Below, one piece after another: positions 1 to 8,737 of a stretch of DNA of 64,000 nucleotides. Below the pieces are notes generated by a model, which was given only the letters and a program-made list of their open reading frames with translations, was not told the DNA's origin and ran no database searches. Position 1 is the first letter of the stretch. Each line of letters starts with the position of its first letter. The DNA lies in contig NZ_JAAKZC010000001.1 of assembly GCF_015230015.1 (NCBI RefSeq), positions 124,001-188,000 of the forward strand, read 5' to 3'. The position numbers and the translations under genes were made by a program. This DNA comes from Campylobacter concisus. Lineage in GTDB: Bacteria > Campylobacterota > Campylobacteria > Campylobacterales > Campylobacteraceae.

Positions 1-165
1 GAGATCAAAGACGGCGCTGTAAATGCTGAGGTTATCATCGATGCAAACGGCAGCAAAATTTCAGCTGTTATCACAAAAGAGTCAGTAAATGGCATGGATC
101 TAAAAGTTGGCGACAACGTAACTGCGATCATCAAAGCAACTCAAATCATAGTTGGTGTTAAATAA
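1..165 (+). CDS. Mop-domain (molybdenum/tungsten-binding) protein, C-terminal part
   Basis: The window opens inside a reading frame that runs in phase for 54 codons to a TAA. The peptide has the pattern of a Mop/TOBE-like domain: GAVNAEV, then a short strand, then SAVITKESVNGMDLKVGDNVTA and a hydrophobic end. Mop domains bind molybdate or tungstate oxyanions, either as small free-standing molbindins or at the C-terminus of ModE and ModC. Only this end is visible, so I cannot say which of these it is. It fits a genome that encodes a molybdenum reductase further on (35.5-38 kb), although the two loci are not adjacent. Confidence 0.7.
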   Translation, partial: EIKDGAVNAEVIIDANGSKISAVITKESVNGMDLKVGDNVTAIIKATQIIVGVK

Positions 166-201
166 TTAAATGACAAAATAGTGGTAGGCATTTGCTTGCC
201 A

Positions 202-429
202 CTATAAATTTTTAAATCTATAAACTCCATTTTTTACTCGCTCGAAAATTTTTCTCTCTTCAAGCAGCTTAAATGTGCTTATTACGGTTGGTTTGCTCAC
301 ATTTAGCTTTTCGCAAATTTCTGAAATTTTAAGCACGATAAAGCCATTTTCGTCGCTTAGCTCGCAAAGTAAATTTATGATCTCTACCTTTTTCTCACCA
401 AGAAGCGCCTTGTAAATTTGCTCTTTCAC
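202..429 (-). CDS. Small winged-helix/HTH protein downstream of dgkA
   Basis: This short protein (75 aa from the start chosen here) has a clear helix-turn-helix, LKISEICEKLNVSKPTVISTF, followed by LLEERKIFERVKNGVYRF, the wing of a winged-helix fold. It resembles MarR- or replication-initiator-like DNA-binding domains, but has no effector domain, so its target is unknown. The frame is open further upstream to a GTG at 474, which would overlap dgkA by 38 nt. I prefer the GTG at 429, seven bases after the dgkA stop, because it leaves the genes adjacent. The N-terminus is therefore uncertain. Probably co-transcribed with dgkA. Confidence 0.6.
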   Translation of the reverse strand: MKEQIYKALLGEKKVEIINLLCELSDENGFIVLKISEICEKLNVSKPTVISTFKLLEERKIFERVKNGVYRFKNL

Positions 430-436
430 GCTAATC

Positions 437-796
437 TCAAAATTTATAGTATATAGCCACGCACCAAAGCGCACCGCATAAGAAATTTGCGATCATCACG
501 GCCGCGCTTCCAGCGTCCTTTGCTGCCTTTGCTAGGGCGTGATAGTCTGGGCTCGCAAGGTCTGTTATGCGCTCTAGGCTCGAGTTTAGGCACTCGCAAA
601 CTAGCACAAATACCATGCTAAAGATCAAAAATAGGTTAAAAATAAGATCAAATTTCCAAAAAAATAGCGAGATCGTAGCTATCAAAAATATGCAAATTTC
701 TATCCGAAAGCTCTTTTCGTTTTTAAAAATTTCAGCCAAACCCTCACTTGCGTAGCCAAAATTTTTAAAAAATTTATACTCTGGCTGGTTTCTCAT
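437..796 (-). CDS. dgkA: Diacylglycerol kinase, DgkA type
   Basis: Small inner-membrane kinase that phosphorylates diacylglycerol to phosphatidic acid and recycles lipid from membrane-derived glycan synthesis. At about 119 aa it has the family's usual size, with three hydrophobic segments. The signature is visible: ECLNSSLERITDL followed by AKAAKDAGSAAVMI, containing the conserved Glu and Lys-Asp residues of the active site. The frame is open to an ATG at 823, but I place the start at the ATG at 796 (MRNQPEYKFF), which matches the short N-terminus of the family. Divergent from exonuclease III, with about 53 bp between the starts. Confidence 0.9.
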   Translation of the reverse strand: MRNQPEYKFFKNFGYASEGLAEIFKNEKSFRIEICIFLIATISLFFWKFDLIFNLFLIFSMVFVLVCECLNSSLERITDLASPDYHALAKAAKDAGSAAVMIANFLCGALWCVAIYYKF

Positions 797-849
797 AACT
801 TTCCTTTTTGCGATTTTTGGCATAATTATAATTAAAAAAAGGATGAAAT

Positions 850-1608
850 TTGAAACTTATTAGCTGGAACGTAAATGGGCTGCGCGCAGTCGTGGCAAAA
901 GATGGTTTTGGCTGGCTTGATGAGGTTAGGCCTGATTTTTTGGGACTGCAAGAGATCAAGGTCAAAGAAGATGACGTGCCAAAAGAAATTTACAACCTTG
1001 GCTTTAAAGATATCAGCGTAAATTCAGGTGCGAGGGCTGGATATTCTGGCGTGATGAGCCTTGCTAAATTTGACGTGCAAACGCAAAAGGCGGCCTTTTT
1101 TGACGATACGGAGGGACGAGTTTTGGAGCATAGATTTGGCGATATCGTACTTTTTAATATCTACTTTCCAAACGGCCAAAAGGACGACGAGCGCTTGGCA
1201 TTTAAGATGGACTTTTACGAGAAATTTCTAGCTTACTGCAATGAGCTGATAAAGGGCGGCAAAGAGGTGATATTTTGCGGCGACGTAAATACCGCTCACC
1301 GCGAGATCGACCTGAAAAACCCAAAGGCAAATGCCAAGACTTCTGGCTTTTTACCTATCGAGCGAGCGTGGATAGATGAGGTGCTAAAAAGTGGCTTTAT
1401 AGATACGTTTCGTGCCATAAATGGCGACATTACGGACGCTTACTCGTGGTGGAGCTACCGCTTTAACGCAAGGGCTAAAAATGTCGGCTGGAGGATTGAT
1501 TATTTCTTCATTTCGCAAGGGCTAAAAGATAGGCTAAAAGACGCCTTTATCCTGCCAGAGATCACTGGCAGCGACCACTGCCCAGTTGGCATAGAGATAG
1601 AAATTTAG
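850..1608 (+). CDS. xth: Exodeoxyribonuclease III
   Basis: AP endonuclease and 3'-5' exonuclease of base-excision repair, exonuclease/endonuclease/phosphatase fold, 252 aa. Visible motifs are [12 protein letters not shown] at the N-terminus, LGLQEIKV with the metal-binding Glu, the FCGDVNTAH catalytic segment, and the terminal [11 protein letters not shown]. The start is TTG at 850, preceded by AAGGA at 838-842 at good spacing; no in-frame ATG fits better. The last four bases overlap the convergent mntP gene. With endonuclease IV at 26.6 kb the window encodes both classes of AP endonuclease. Confidence 0.95.
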   Translation: MKLISWNVNGLRAVVAKDGFGWLDEVRPDFLGLQEIKVKEDDVPKEIYNLGFKDISVNSGARAGYSGVMSLAKFDVQTQKAAFFDDTEGRVLEHRFGDIVLFNIYFPNGQKDDERLAFKMDFYEKFLAYCNELIKGGKEVIFCGDVNTAHREIDLKNPKANAKTSGFLPIERAWIDEVLKSGFIDTFRAINGDITDAYSWWSYRFNARAKNVGWRIDYFFISQGLKDRLKDAFILPEITGSDHCPVGIEIEI

Positions 1609-2162
1609 AGCACTCCCTCTTCTAGCAGGTGGGTGATCAAAATTTTAAAGCCTAGAAATATAAGTATCGCTCCGCCCAAAAATAGCGCCTTTTTCTCTAA
1701 AATTTCACCCATAAATTTACCGATGTAAAAGGCAGCTAGGCTTAGCACAAAGCAGACTACGCCGATGATGAGCGCACTCTCAAAGATACTAACCGCTTCA
1801 AAGCTAAGCGTGACGCCAACGGCAAGTGCGTCGATACTCGTGGCAAATGCGCCTATAAAAATGGTCTTAATATCCATGCCTAAAGAGTCGCCAGCCTCGC
1901 TACTACAAGCATCTTTTAGCATTTTAAAGCCAAGAAAACATAGTATAAAAAATGCGATGAAGTGATCAATGGAACTTATAAATTTAGCAAAGCTAGTGCC
2001 TAGAAAATAGCCAAAAAGCGGCATGAGAAACTGAAAAAAGCCAAGCATAAAAGCGATAAATAAAATTTTGCCAAGGGCAAGACTTTTATACCTTGCGCCG
2101 TTTGACATATTTAGCGCTGCGCTATCCATACTAAGAGCGAAGCTAAGAAGTAAAAGCTGCAT
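1605..2162 (-). CDS. mntP: Manganese efflux pump MntP
   Basis: Six-helix inner-membrane protein of the MntP (YebN, DUF204) family that exports Mn(II). The 185-aa length and two internally similar halves are typical. The paired acidic motifs are present: [16 protein letters not shown] near the N-terminus and [15 protein letters not shown] in the middle, each with the membrane Asp thought to take part in metal transport. No yybP-ykoY-like manganese riboswitch or recognisable MntR box was seen in the 110-bp upstream gap. Ends convergently against xth with a 4-bp overlap. Confidence 0.9.
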   Translation of the reverse strand: MQLLLLSFALSMDSAALNMSNGARYKSLALGKILFIAFMLGFFQFLMPLFGYFLGTSFAKFISSIDHFIAFFILCFLGFKMLKDACSSEAGDSLGMDIKTIFIGAFATSIDALAVGVTLSFEAVSIFESALIIGVVCFVLSLAAFYIGKFMGEILEKKALFLGGAILIFLGFKILITHLLEEGVL

Positions 2163-2271
2163 AAATTCCCCTCAGAAAAGGGTGAATTTTAGTGCAAAAA
2201 TATTAAATTTATTTTAAGTGTTTAGATATTTTTTGTATGATTTTGCTTTAAATTTGTAAAAAGGAGAGAAG

Positions 2272-3021
2272 ATGAAAAGATCTCTTGTTGTTCTTTGTGG
2301 CGCGCTTGCTTTAAATTTACAAGCCGCAAGCATGGATGATATGATAAATAAAGGTGTCAAAATCGCCACTCACGCATCAAGCGGCGACTACAAAAGCATG
2401 GTTAGTGAGGCGCTAAATGCTGCTGTTAGCGAGCTTTCAAAAGAGGGCTTTATAAACAATACCACAGCTAAAATCCCGCTTCCAAAAAGCCTTGAGATGG
2501 CGTCAAATTTAGCCAAAAAAGTGGGCGGCGAGAAGTGGGCGCAAGACCTTAGTAGGTCGATAAACAACGCTGCAACCACGGCCGTGCCAAAGGCTGCTGA
2601 AATTTTTAGCGAGAGCATAAAAAATATGAGCGAGGCAGACGTCAAAAAGCTCTTTAACGGCGGCAGCGACAGCGTTACGAAGTATTTGCAGCAAAGCTCC
2701 AGCCAAAAGCTAAAGGCAGCATTTACTCCGATAATTGAGAAAATGATGAGCGATAATAGCTTTGCAACTGCCTATAATGGGCTAAATTCTTTCATCGGTA
2801 ACTCAGCAAAAAACAACGAAACGATAAAATCAGTAAAGAGCTTAGCTAAAAATTTAGGTGCAGGCGAATATGTGCCAGATGATGGCGAAGACCTAAACGC
2901 ATATATCACGAGAAAGACGCTAGATGGGCTATTTAACGTAATGAGCGAGAAGGAAAAGGGGCTAAGAAGTGGCTTTAACCTAGATAGTGGCAAAAAGGTG
3001 TTTGACTCGATCTTTAAATGA
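2272..3021 (+). CDS. DUF4197 family secreted protein
   Basis: A 249-aa protein with a cleavable signal peptide (MKRSLVVLCGALALNLQAAS). The remainder follows the DUF4197 pattern, including the segment GFINNTTAKIPLPKSLE and the repeated helical stretches ending in KTLDGLFNVMSEKEKGLR. The family is widespread in proteobacteria; its function is unknown and it is usually predicted to be periplasmic. The ATG at 2272 is preceded by a strong AAGGAGAG site. The stop overlaps the start of the next gene (ATGA), so a DMT exporter is translated from the same message. Confidence 0.85.
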   Translation: MKRSLVVLCGALALNLQAASMDDMINKGVKIATHASSGDYKSMVSEALNAAVSELSKEGFINNTTAKIPLPKSLEMASNLAKKVGGEKWAQDLSRSINNAATTAVPKAAEIFSESIKNMSEADVKKLFNGGSDSVTKYLQQSSSQKLKAAFTPIIEKMMSDNSFATAYNGLNSFIGNSAKNNETIKSVKSLAKNLGAGEYVPDDGEDLNAYITRKTLDGLFNVMSEKEKGLRSGFNLDSGKKVFDSIFK

Positions 3022-3896
3022 GAAATTTAAGCGCTCAAAACAAAGCCGACATCGCTCTTATCGTAGTTTCCATCGTTTGGGGTGCTACGTTTTTACCCAT
3101 GGCAAACGCACTAAAGACAAATGGCGTCTTTGTCATGCTTTTTTGCCGGTTTTTTCTCTCGGCTATCTTTATGGGCTTTGTCGCGCTTAAATTTAGTAAA
3201 AATTTCGACAAAAAGAGCGTTATATATGGCGTTATCCTTGGCGCGGTGCTGTTTTTGTCATTTGCAACGCAGACTTACGCCCTAAAGCTTACATTTAGCT
3301 CAAGCGTCGCCTTTATCACGGGGCTTGAGTGTGTGATAGTCCCTTTTATGGCGGCGGTGTTTTTTAAAAATAAGATAAGCATTTTTGCTATTTTTGGCGC
3401 ACTCATCGCTATTTTTGGGCTTTGGCTCTTAAGTGGCGCCACGCTCGCACTTGGGGCTGGCGAGGCACTAGCGCTTGTTTGCGCCATATTTTACGCACTT
3501 TACACGACGCTAAATGGCCACTTTGTAAGAAAGAGCGAGCTTTATTTGCTTGTCTTTGTGGTCTTTCTCACAAATGCCATGCTCTCGCTTGTTTTTGCGC
3601 TTTTTCAGGGCAGTATCGTGCCAAATTTTGATAGGGAATTTTTCATAGCGATATTTATCACGACGGTGATTGGCACCATTTTTTGCTACTTTGTCCAAAC
3701 GATCGCTCAAAGATATACGACCGCTAGCAAGGCGGCCCTATTTTTCTGCCTAGAGCCAGTCTCTGCTGGGCTGATCGGCTACTTCATAGCTGGCGAGATA
3801 CTTAGTATCTGGCAAATTTTTGGAGCCATGCTTATCATCTTTGGCGTCATTTTTAGCGAATTTGGCAAGCAAATTTGCTCTAAATTTAAGCTTTAA
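3018..3896 (+). CDS. EamA/DMT-family exporter
   Basis: Inner-membrane protein of 292 aa with about ten hydrophobic segments, built from two EamA repeats: IVVSIVWGATFLPMANAL at the N-terminus, and TTVIGTIFCYFVQTIAQRYTT followed by FFCLEPVSAGLIGYFIAGE in the second half. This is the drug/metabolite transporter pattern seen in YdcZ-, RhaT- and RarD-like permeases. The substrate cannot be told from sequence. It overlaps the DUF4197 gene by 4 bp (ATGA) and ends convergently against the methyltransferase gene, also with a 4-bp overlap. Confidence 0.88.
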   Translation: MRNLSAQNKADIALIVVSIVWGATFLPMANALKTNGVFVMLFCRFFLSAIFMGFVALKFSKNFDKKSVIYGVILGAVLFLSFATQTYALKLTFSSSVAFITGLECVIVPFMAAVFFKNKISIFAIFGALIAIFGLWLLSGATLALGAGEALALVCAIFYALYTTLNGHFVRKSELYLLVFVVFLTNAMLSLVFALFQGSIVPNFDREFFIAIFITTVIGTIFCYFVQTIAQRYTTASKAALFFCLEPVSAGLIGYFIAGEILSIWQIFGAMLIIFGVIFSEFGKQICSKFKL

Positions 3897-4618
3897 AAGA
3901 CAAAAAGCTTCATCTGTGAATCTATCTTTTCATCTATAAACTCGCCGTCAAATTTCTCTTTTAACATCGCTAAAACTGTCTTTTCATCGTAATTTTTAGC
4001 TCCGTTTATCTCAAGGTGCCAGCAGATATTTTCAGCAGCTTCTTGCACGCTTCGTCTAGCGATCCTAGTTTCGTTTAAAATTTCACTCTTATAGGCAATG
4101 CCTTGCTCGTTTAGCCACGCTTCAAGCCTATTTACAACATTTTTTTGCGAGAGCGTGCGGCCAAATTTTTCAAAAAATGGCTCAAGCAGATCGGAGCTTC
4201 TAGGCTTGTCCCAGCCAAGATAGAGCTTTTGCTTAGCGCAGTTTTGAAATCTCATAAAGTCCTCGTCACTTGCAATGGCTGGGCTCATCGTGCAAATGGC
4301 GATATCAAAGTGTTTTTTAGGCTTAAATTCTCTCCATGAGCAAACCTCGCTGCTTAAATTTGTCACGCCAAATCTCTTTGCGTCCTCATTTAAAATTTCT
4401 ATCATCTTTTCAGAGCTATCTATGCCTGTTATATGTTTAGCCGTTTTTGATAAAAATATGCTCCAAACTCCTGTGCCACAGCCAATATCTAAAATTTCTT
4501 TGCCACTAAAATCAACTCCCCAAGCCAAAGCTTTGGCATAAATTTGTTGCTGGATAGCGCTGATCTTGCCATCAAATCTTTGGTAGTTTGACGCCTTTTT
4601 GTCCCATAAATTTTGCAT
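3893..4618 (-). CDS. Class I SAM-dependent methyltransferase
   Basis: Protein of 241 aa with a standard Rossmann-type methyltransferase core. Motif I is ILDIGCGTGVWSIFLS, the acidic end of strand 2 is ITGIDSSEKMI, and motif IV is FDIAICTMSPAIAS. The substrate is not evident; the C-terminal half (AWLNEQGIAYKSEIL, then QEAAENICWHLEI) matches the uncharacterised family common in Campylobacter. The ATG at 4618 has AAGGAG at suitable spacing. It is divergent from the thioesterase gene, with about 46 bp between the two starts, so the promoters must overlap. Confidence 0.85.
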   Translation of the reverse strand: MQNLWDKKASNYQRFDGKISAIQQQIYAKALAWGVDFSGKEILDIGCGTGVWSIFLSKTAKHITGIDSSEKMIEILNEDAKRFGVTNLSSEVCSWREFKPKKHFDIAICTMSPAIASDEDFMRFQNCAKQKLYLGWDKPRSSDLLEPFFEKFGRTLSQKNVVNRLEAWLNEQGIAYKSEILNETRIARRSVQEAAENICWHLEINGAKNYDEKTVLAMLKEKFDGEFIDEKIDSQMKLFVF

Positions 4619-4664
4619 TTTAGCTCCTTATTTTTGGTTATAATTTTAGCAAAAAAGGTCAAAA

Positions 4665-5057
4665 ATGAGAGATTTTGTATATCACGTCACCATCCCGCCA
4701 CAAGCCATAGATATGCACGGACATATGAACAATGTCTATTATTTCACGCTTATGCAAGAGGCCGCATTTGCTCACTCTGCCGCAGTTGGCGACACGGTTG
4801 AGGCGCAGTATAAAAGGGGTGAAATTTGGCTCATTAGAAAAAATGAAGCAAAATATATAAAAAGCGCAAAGCTGATGGATAAGATAGAAATTCACACCTA
4901 CACACAGGCCGATGGCAAGGCCACTTCGAGCAGATATTTTGAGTTTAAAAAGGATGGCGAGCTAATAGCAACTGGCAAGACGGAGTTTGTCTATATCGAT
5001 CTAAAGACAAACCGCCCAAAAGCGATCCCAGCTGAGATCATCGCGCTTTACTCATGA
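4665..5057 (+). CDS. Acyl-CoA thioesterase, hotdog (4HBT) family
   Basis: A 130-aa single hotdog-fold protein. The signature loop AIDMHGHMNNVYYFTLMQEAAF matches the DxxGHxNNxxY motif of 4-hydroxybenzoyl-CoA thioesterase-like enzymes, which hydrolyse acyl-CoA thioesters; the leading Asp is the usual catalytic residue. The later strands (RYFEFKKDGELIATGKTEFVYID) fit the fold. A TATAAT at 4639-4644 lies about 20 bp before the ATG, giving a very short leader. Its last 10 bases overlap the convergent Fur-family gene. The exact acyl substrate is unknown. Confidence 0.85.
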   Translation: MRDFVYHVTIPPQAIDMHGHMNNVYYFTLMQEAAFAHSAAVGDTVEAQYKRGEIWLIRKNEAKYIKSAKLMDKIEIHTYTQADGKATSSRYFEFKKDGELIATGKTEFVYIDLKTNRPKAIPAEIIALYS

Positions 5058-5407
5058 CCACACTCGTCGCAAACGCCCTTTATCACGGCGCTTTTTATAT
5101 TTTTGGCAACGTTTAGGCGGGGCATATCGATGTTTGTCACCTTGTGGCAGACGTCGCAGATGAAGTAGGCTTTGGCTTCATTTGCCAGCTCGTAGTAGCT
5201 CTTGTGGTTGTTTTCGGTTTTTATCACGAGATTTTCTTTTTCAAAAATTTCCATACTTCTGTAAAAGGTCGTCTTGTTTGCGTCAAGGCTCTCTAAAATT
5301 TCATCATAGCTTAGCGGTGCTTTGGCGTTTTGTAAAATTTCAACAAGCTTTATGCGAAGCGTCGTAGCCTTGATATTGTGCTCTTCTAAGAAATTTCTCG
5401 CGTTCAT
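5048..5407 (-). CDS. zur: Fur-family metal-responsive repressor, probably Zur
   Basis: A 119-aa Fur-family regulator. The N-terminal winged helix contains LSYDEILESLDANKTTFYRSMEIFEKENLV, and the dimerisation half carries two CxxC pairs (CDVC and CDEC) that hold a structural zinc. The gene is divergent from a complete zinc ABC transporter, with a palindrome in the gap between them. This is why I call it Zur rather than Fur or PerR; that assignment is an inference from context. The protein is slightly shorter than typical Fur. It probably represses both itself and the znu operon when zinc is plentiful. Confidence 0.75.
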   Translation of the reverse strand: MNARNFLEEHNIKATTLRIKLVEILQNAKAPLSYDEILESLDANKTTFYRSMEIFEKENLVIKTENNHKSYYELANEAKAYFICDVCHKVTNIDMPRLNVAKNIKSAVIKGVCDECGHE

Positions 5408-5498
5408 CTTTGCCCTTTTTATTTTGCGTATATTAACGCTAAAAGATTTAAACTATATTTAAAAGAAAAGGCTAAATTTAGGCTTTTGAACTTTAAGT

Positions 5499-5513
5499 TG
5501 CAACCAAGTTGCA
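5499..5513. promoter_or_regulatory. Candidate Zur operator in the zur-znuA gap
   Basis: A perfect inverted repeat, TGCAAC-CAA-GTTGCA, lies between the divergent zur and znuA starts. The octamer AAGTTGCA also occurs twice as a direct repeat 11 bp apart (from 5495 and 5506), so both copies lie on the same face of the helix. A possible -10 for znuA (TGCTAAACT, about 5517-5525) starts four bases after the palindrome, so a bound repressor would block the promoter. The assignment to Zur is by position; no consensus was available to compare. Confidence 0.5.
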
Positions 5514-5553
5514 TTTTGCTAAACTTCGCAATTATTTTTTTAAAGGAGAGATA

Positions 5554-6453
5554 ATGAGAAAAATTATCGTTTTATTAGCTGTTTGTGCTTTGTCTCTTTT
5601 TGCAAAGCCGGTTGTGACTACTAGCATACTGCCAACGAAATTTTTTGTCGAGCAGATCGCTGGAGATACGCTTAGCGTAAATGTGATGGTTGGCAAAGGG
5701 GCTGATCCGCACACCTACGAGCCAAAACCAAAGCAGATGAAGGAGCTTGAAAAGAGCGAACTTTACTTTGCTATCGGCATCGAGTTTGAGGACGCGTGGC
5801 TTGATCGCTTCTCAAAAACATTTAAAGATTTACGCATCGTAAAGACGCAGGAAGGCATCGAAAAGATCGCTATGAGCGAGGAGCATGAACACCACGAGCA
5901 TAAGCACGATGGAGAGCATAAGCATGAGCACCATGATCATGAAGGAGAGCACCATCATCACCACCATGACGGCCTTGATCCGCACATCTGGCTTGACCCT
6001 ATCTTAGTAAAAACTCAAGCTGATAACATCGCAAAGGCACTAATAGAGAAATTCCCGCAAAATGCAAAGCTTTATGAGGAGAATTTGGCTAAATTTAAAG
6101 CTAGCCTTGATGAGCTTGATAGCTTTATCAAAAACGAGCTAAAAGATGTCAAAACTCGCGAATTTATCGTATATCACCCATCTTGGGGCTACTTTGCAAA
6201 GCGCTATGACCTAGAACAGATCGCTATCGAGATAGAGGGCAAAGAGCCAAAACCAGCTGAGCTAAAAGAGCTTATAGAAGAGGCTAAAGAGCACGGTATA
6301 AAGGTCATTTTCGTAGCTCCACAGTTTCCAACAAAGGCTGCAAATTTGATCGCAAAAGAGACTGGCGCAAAGGTCGTCATGATAGATCAGTTGCCTGAAA
6401 ACTGGCTAGACGAGATGAAAAAAACGGCTGAAATTTTCGCTAAAAGTCTATAA
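5554..6453 (+). CDS. znuA: Zinc ABC transporter, periplasmic binding protein
   Basis: Cluster A-I metal-binding lipoprotein/periplasmic protein that captures Zn(II) for the ZnuBC importer. The 299-aa product starts with a signal peptide (MRKIIVLLAVCALSLFAKP), has the family's GADPHTYEPKPKQ motif, and a long His/Glu/Asp-rich loop at about residues 109-138 followed by LDPHIWLDP. The loop is the zinc-acquisition feature that separates ZnuA from manganese-binding relatives. The later VYHPSWGYFAKRY segment carries another metal ligand His. The ATG at 5554, with AAAGGAGAG upstream, is preferred over an upstream in-frame start at 5509 that would bury the signal peptide. Confidence 0.93.
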   Translation: MRKIIVLLAVCALSLFAKPVVTTSILPTKFFVEQIAGDTLSVNVMVGKGADPHTYEPKPKQMKELEKSELYFAIGIEFEDAWLDRFSKTFKDLRIVKTQEGIEKIAMSEEHEHHEHKHDGEHKHEHHDHEGEHHHHHHDGLDPHIWLDPILVKTQADNIAKALIEKFPQNAKLYEENLAKFKASLDELDSFIKNELKDVKTREFIVYHPSWGYFAKRYDLEQIAIEIEGKEPKPAELKELIEEAKEHGIKVIFVAPQFPTKAANLIAKETGAKVVMIDQLPENWLDEMKKTAEIFAKSL

Positions 6454-6455
6454 AA

Positions 6456-7949
6456 ATGTTAGCACGCCTGATCGTCATTTGCCTACTAACCATAAATGCT
6501 TTCGGGTGTGCTCTATGCTCGCTTTACAGCCCAACTGCTCACGTTAGCGCGAAATTCGTCGCACATGAAAACAACATCACGCAAATAGCTTTTACTTGGA
6601 CCTTTTCGCAAAATTTCTCAGATCTTATGAAGCAAAATTTTGACCTCAATCAAGATGAAAAGATAGATGATAAAGAGCTTAGAAAGATCCGCTTAAATTT
6701 ACTAGACTACCTCGTGCCAAGGCACTATTTGACGGACATTGAGTACTATTACAAGGACGAAAACGCCACTAAAATAGAGCCAAATTTAAATGAATACAAG
6801 CTCTACTTTGACGAGGGCAGGCTTAAATTTGACGTGAGTTTTAAGACAAATTTAGTGGTAGCTGACGGACTTGTCGTGTCGGTTGATATGGAGGATAAAG
6901 AGGGCTATTTTAACTTCAAATTTACGCAAAATAACGCATTTTTGGTGGGTGAAAGCTTCTGGGCGATACCAAATTCAAACTCAAATTTGATATTTTTTAC
7001 ATTTTCAAGCAAAGAAGCGGCCAAAGCTCACAACGAAAAGCCAGCGCTTAAAGAGCTGCTAAAAGAGCCAGTAGCAGGCGTGAGCGATGAAAATTTAAGC
7101 CAGATAGATAAGATCGATGAGGCTAAATTTGACATCGTCTCAAAAACTAGTCTAAGCTTGCTTGATAGGCTAAAGCAAATTTTAAGAAGCGTGGATCACA
7201 AAAGTCCGCTTGCGCTGCTATTTTTAGCGTTTATCTCATTTGGCTATGGCTTCTTGCACGCTGCTGGAGCAGGCCATGGCAAGGTGCTAACAAGCTCATA
7301 TTTTGCCGCAACTGGTGGCAGCTACAAAAGGGCGTTTTTATTTGCGTTAAAGATCGGTTTTATGCACGTTATAGGCGCATTTGTCTTTGTCTTTGCTAGC
7401 TTTTTGTTGCTACGAGAGGTGAGTAACGACCTTACAAAGGACACAGCTAGCATAACGACCGCATTTTCAGGGGTCGTGATCTTTTTTGTGGCTATTTTTA
7501 TGCTCGTTAAAAAGATCAAATTTTATCTTTCAAACAAAAATGAGACTAAATTTTATATTTTTAGATCAAATCTAAGTCAAAATTTGAGTAAAAATACAAA
7601 ATTCACAAGCGAATGCGGTTGTCAAATTTGCTCCACTAAAAAGCCAAAGAGCAAAGAGGAGTGGCTAGTAGCGGCCGCTGCGGCTCTTGTGCCCTGTCCT
7701 GGCACGATACTAGTCTTTGTGCTGGCAAATGAGATAGGTAGCTACTTTGCAGGCGTGATAAGTGGCCTGTTTATGGCGCTTGGCATGAGTGTGGTGATAT
7801 GTGTAGCGGCAGTTTTTGGCTCAAAGATCAGCACGAGCATTAAGTTAAAAAAGTTTAAAATCTACGCAGAATTTGCAGCCCTTGGCATCATGCTTTGGCT
7901 TGGACTTTTCATTTTTGTCACGACATTTACGCAAAAGAGCCTGTTTTGA
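6456..7949 (+). CDS. DUF1007 domain fused to a NicO/RcnA-like membrane transporter
   Basis: A 497-aa protein with two parts. The first 240 residues have a signal-like N-terminus and the DUF1007 pattern, including an EF-hand-like loop, DLNQDEKIDDKEL. From about residue 249 there are several membrane helices with NicO/RcnA motifs: GFLHAAGAGHGKVLTSSYF (family HAxxPGHGK) and, after a cytoplasmic loop with ECGCQIC, ALVPCPGTILVFVLA. NicO proteins move Ni/Co or other divalent metals. It starts two bases after the znuA stop and overlaps the znuC start, so it belongs to the zinc operon and may handle zinc. Transport direction and metal are not evident. Confidence 0.8.
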   Translation: MLARLIVICLLTINAFGCALCSLYSPTAHVSAKFVAHENNITQIAFTWTFSQNFSDLMKQNFDLNQDEKIDDKELRKIRLNLLDYLVPRHYLTDIEYYYKDENATKIEPNLNEYKLYFDEGRLKFDVSFKTNLVVADGLVVSVDMEDKEGYFNFKFTQNNAFLVGESFWAIPNSNSNLIFFTFSSKEAAKAHNEKPALKELLKEPVAGVSDENLSQIDKIDEAKFDIVSKTSLSLLDRLKQILRSVDHKSPLALLFLAFISFGYGFLHAAGAGHGKVLTSSYFAATGGSYKRAFLFALKIGFMHVIGAFVFVFASFLLLREVSNDLTKDTASITTAFSGVVIFFVAIFMLVKKIKFYLSNKNETKFYIFRSNLSQNLSKNTKFTSECGCQICSTKKPKSKEEWLVAAAAALVPCPGTILVFVLANEIGSYFAGVISGLFMALGMSVVICVAAVFGSKISTSIKLKKFKIYAEFAALGIMLWLGLFIFVTTFTQKSLF

Positions 7950-8728
7950 AAGATATTATAAAAATTAGAAATTTAAACTTTAGCTATGATAAGCAAGTCG
8001 TTTTAGAGGGTATTAACTTAGACTATAGTAGCGACGAGTTTTTAGCGATTATCGGTCCAAATGGTGGGGGAAAAAGCACGCTTTTAAAGCTCATTTTAGG
8101 GCTACTAAAACCACAAAGCGGCGAGATAAAACTCTTTGGCAAAGAGCCAAGCGAGGTAAGTAAATTTATAGGCTACGTGCCGCAAAATTTCCTCTCAAAT
8201 CAAAGCTTTCCGATGATGGTTTTAGAAGTTGTTTTAATGGGGCTAATTGATAAAAAAATCTTTGGTTTTTACTCAAAAGATGAAAAAGCTCTAGCGCTAA
8301 GTGCCCTTGAAAAGGTCGGTATGAGGGAGTTTGCAAACGCGAGGATCGGCGAGCTAAGTGGCGGTCAAAGGCAGCGCGTCTATATCGCTAGAGCGCTTTG
8401 TGCAAATGCAAAAGTGCTCATCCTAGACGAGCCAACAGCCAGCATCGACACAAAAGGGCAGGCTGAAATTTATGAAATTTTAAAGGGCATAAATGCAAAT
8501 GGCGTTGGTGTGGTTTTAGTTAGTCACGACCTAAATATCGTGCTAAATTACGCTACAAAGATCGCTTACGTGAGTAAAAATTTACACATTCATAAAACGC
8601 ATGAAAACCTTGCAAAGAGGGAATTTATCGAGCATCTAGCTAGAACGCATAGCCATTTTTGTGATGTCGAGATCGCACTTGGCGAGTGTGGCTGCGAAAA
8701 GACAAAGAGCAATGTTTTTAAATTTTAA
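7946..8728 (+). CDS. znuC: Zinc ABC transporter, ATP-binding subunit
   Basis: ATPase of the ZnuABC importer, 260 aa. Visible are Walker A (GPNGGGKSTLLKLI), the Q-loop (GYVPQNFLS), the ABC signature (IGELSGGQRQRVYIARAL), Walker B (VLILDEPTAS) and the switch His (LVSHDLNIV). The frame is open upstream from 7895, but I place the start at the TTG at 7946. There it overlaps the preceding stop as TTGA and gives MKDIIKIRNLNFSY, the usual N-terminus. Translational coupling with the NicO-like gene is likely. The C-terminus has several Cys and His residues (SHFCDVEIALGECGCE), which may contact metal. Confidence 0.93.
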   Translation: MKDIIKIRNLNFSYDKQVVLEGINLDYSSDEFLAIIGPNGGGKSTLLKLILGLLKPQSGEIKLFGKEPSEVSKFIGYVPQNFLSNQSFPMMVLEVVLMGLIDKKIFGFYSKDEKALALSALEKVGMREFANARIGELSGGQRQRVYIARALCANAKVLILDEPTASIDTKGQAEIYEILKGINANGVGVVLVSHDLNIVLNYATKIAYVSKNLHIHKTHENLAKREFIEHLARTHSHFCDVEIALGECGCEKTKSNVFKF

Positions 8729-8737
8729 AGAGAGAAA

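Noticed and set aside
202-474. HTH protein starting at the GTG at 474
   Set aside because: This would overlap dgkA by 38 bases; the GTG at 429 leaves the genes adjacent. The longer form cannot be excluded.
5878-5970. His-codon-rich stretch in znuA as a tandem repeat element
   Set aside because: It encodes the normal metal-binding loop of ZnuA; repetition reflects His/Glu/Asp codons and not a DNA repeat.
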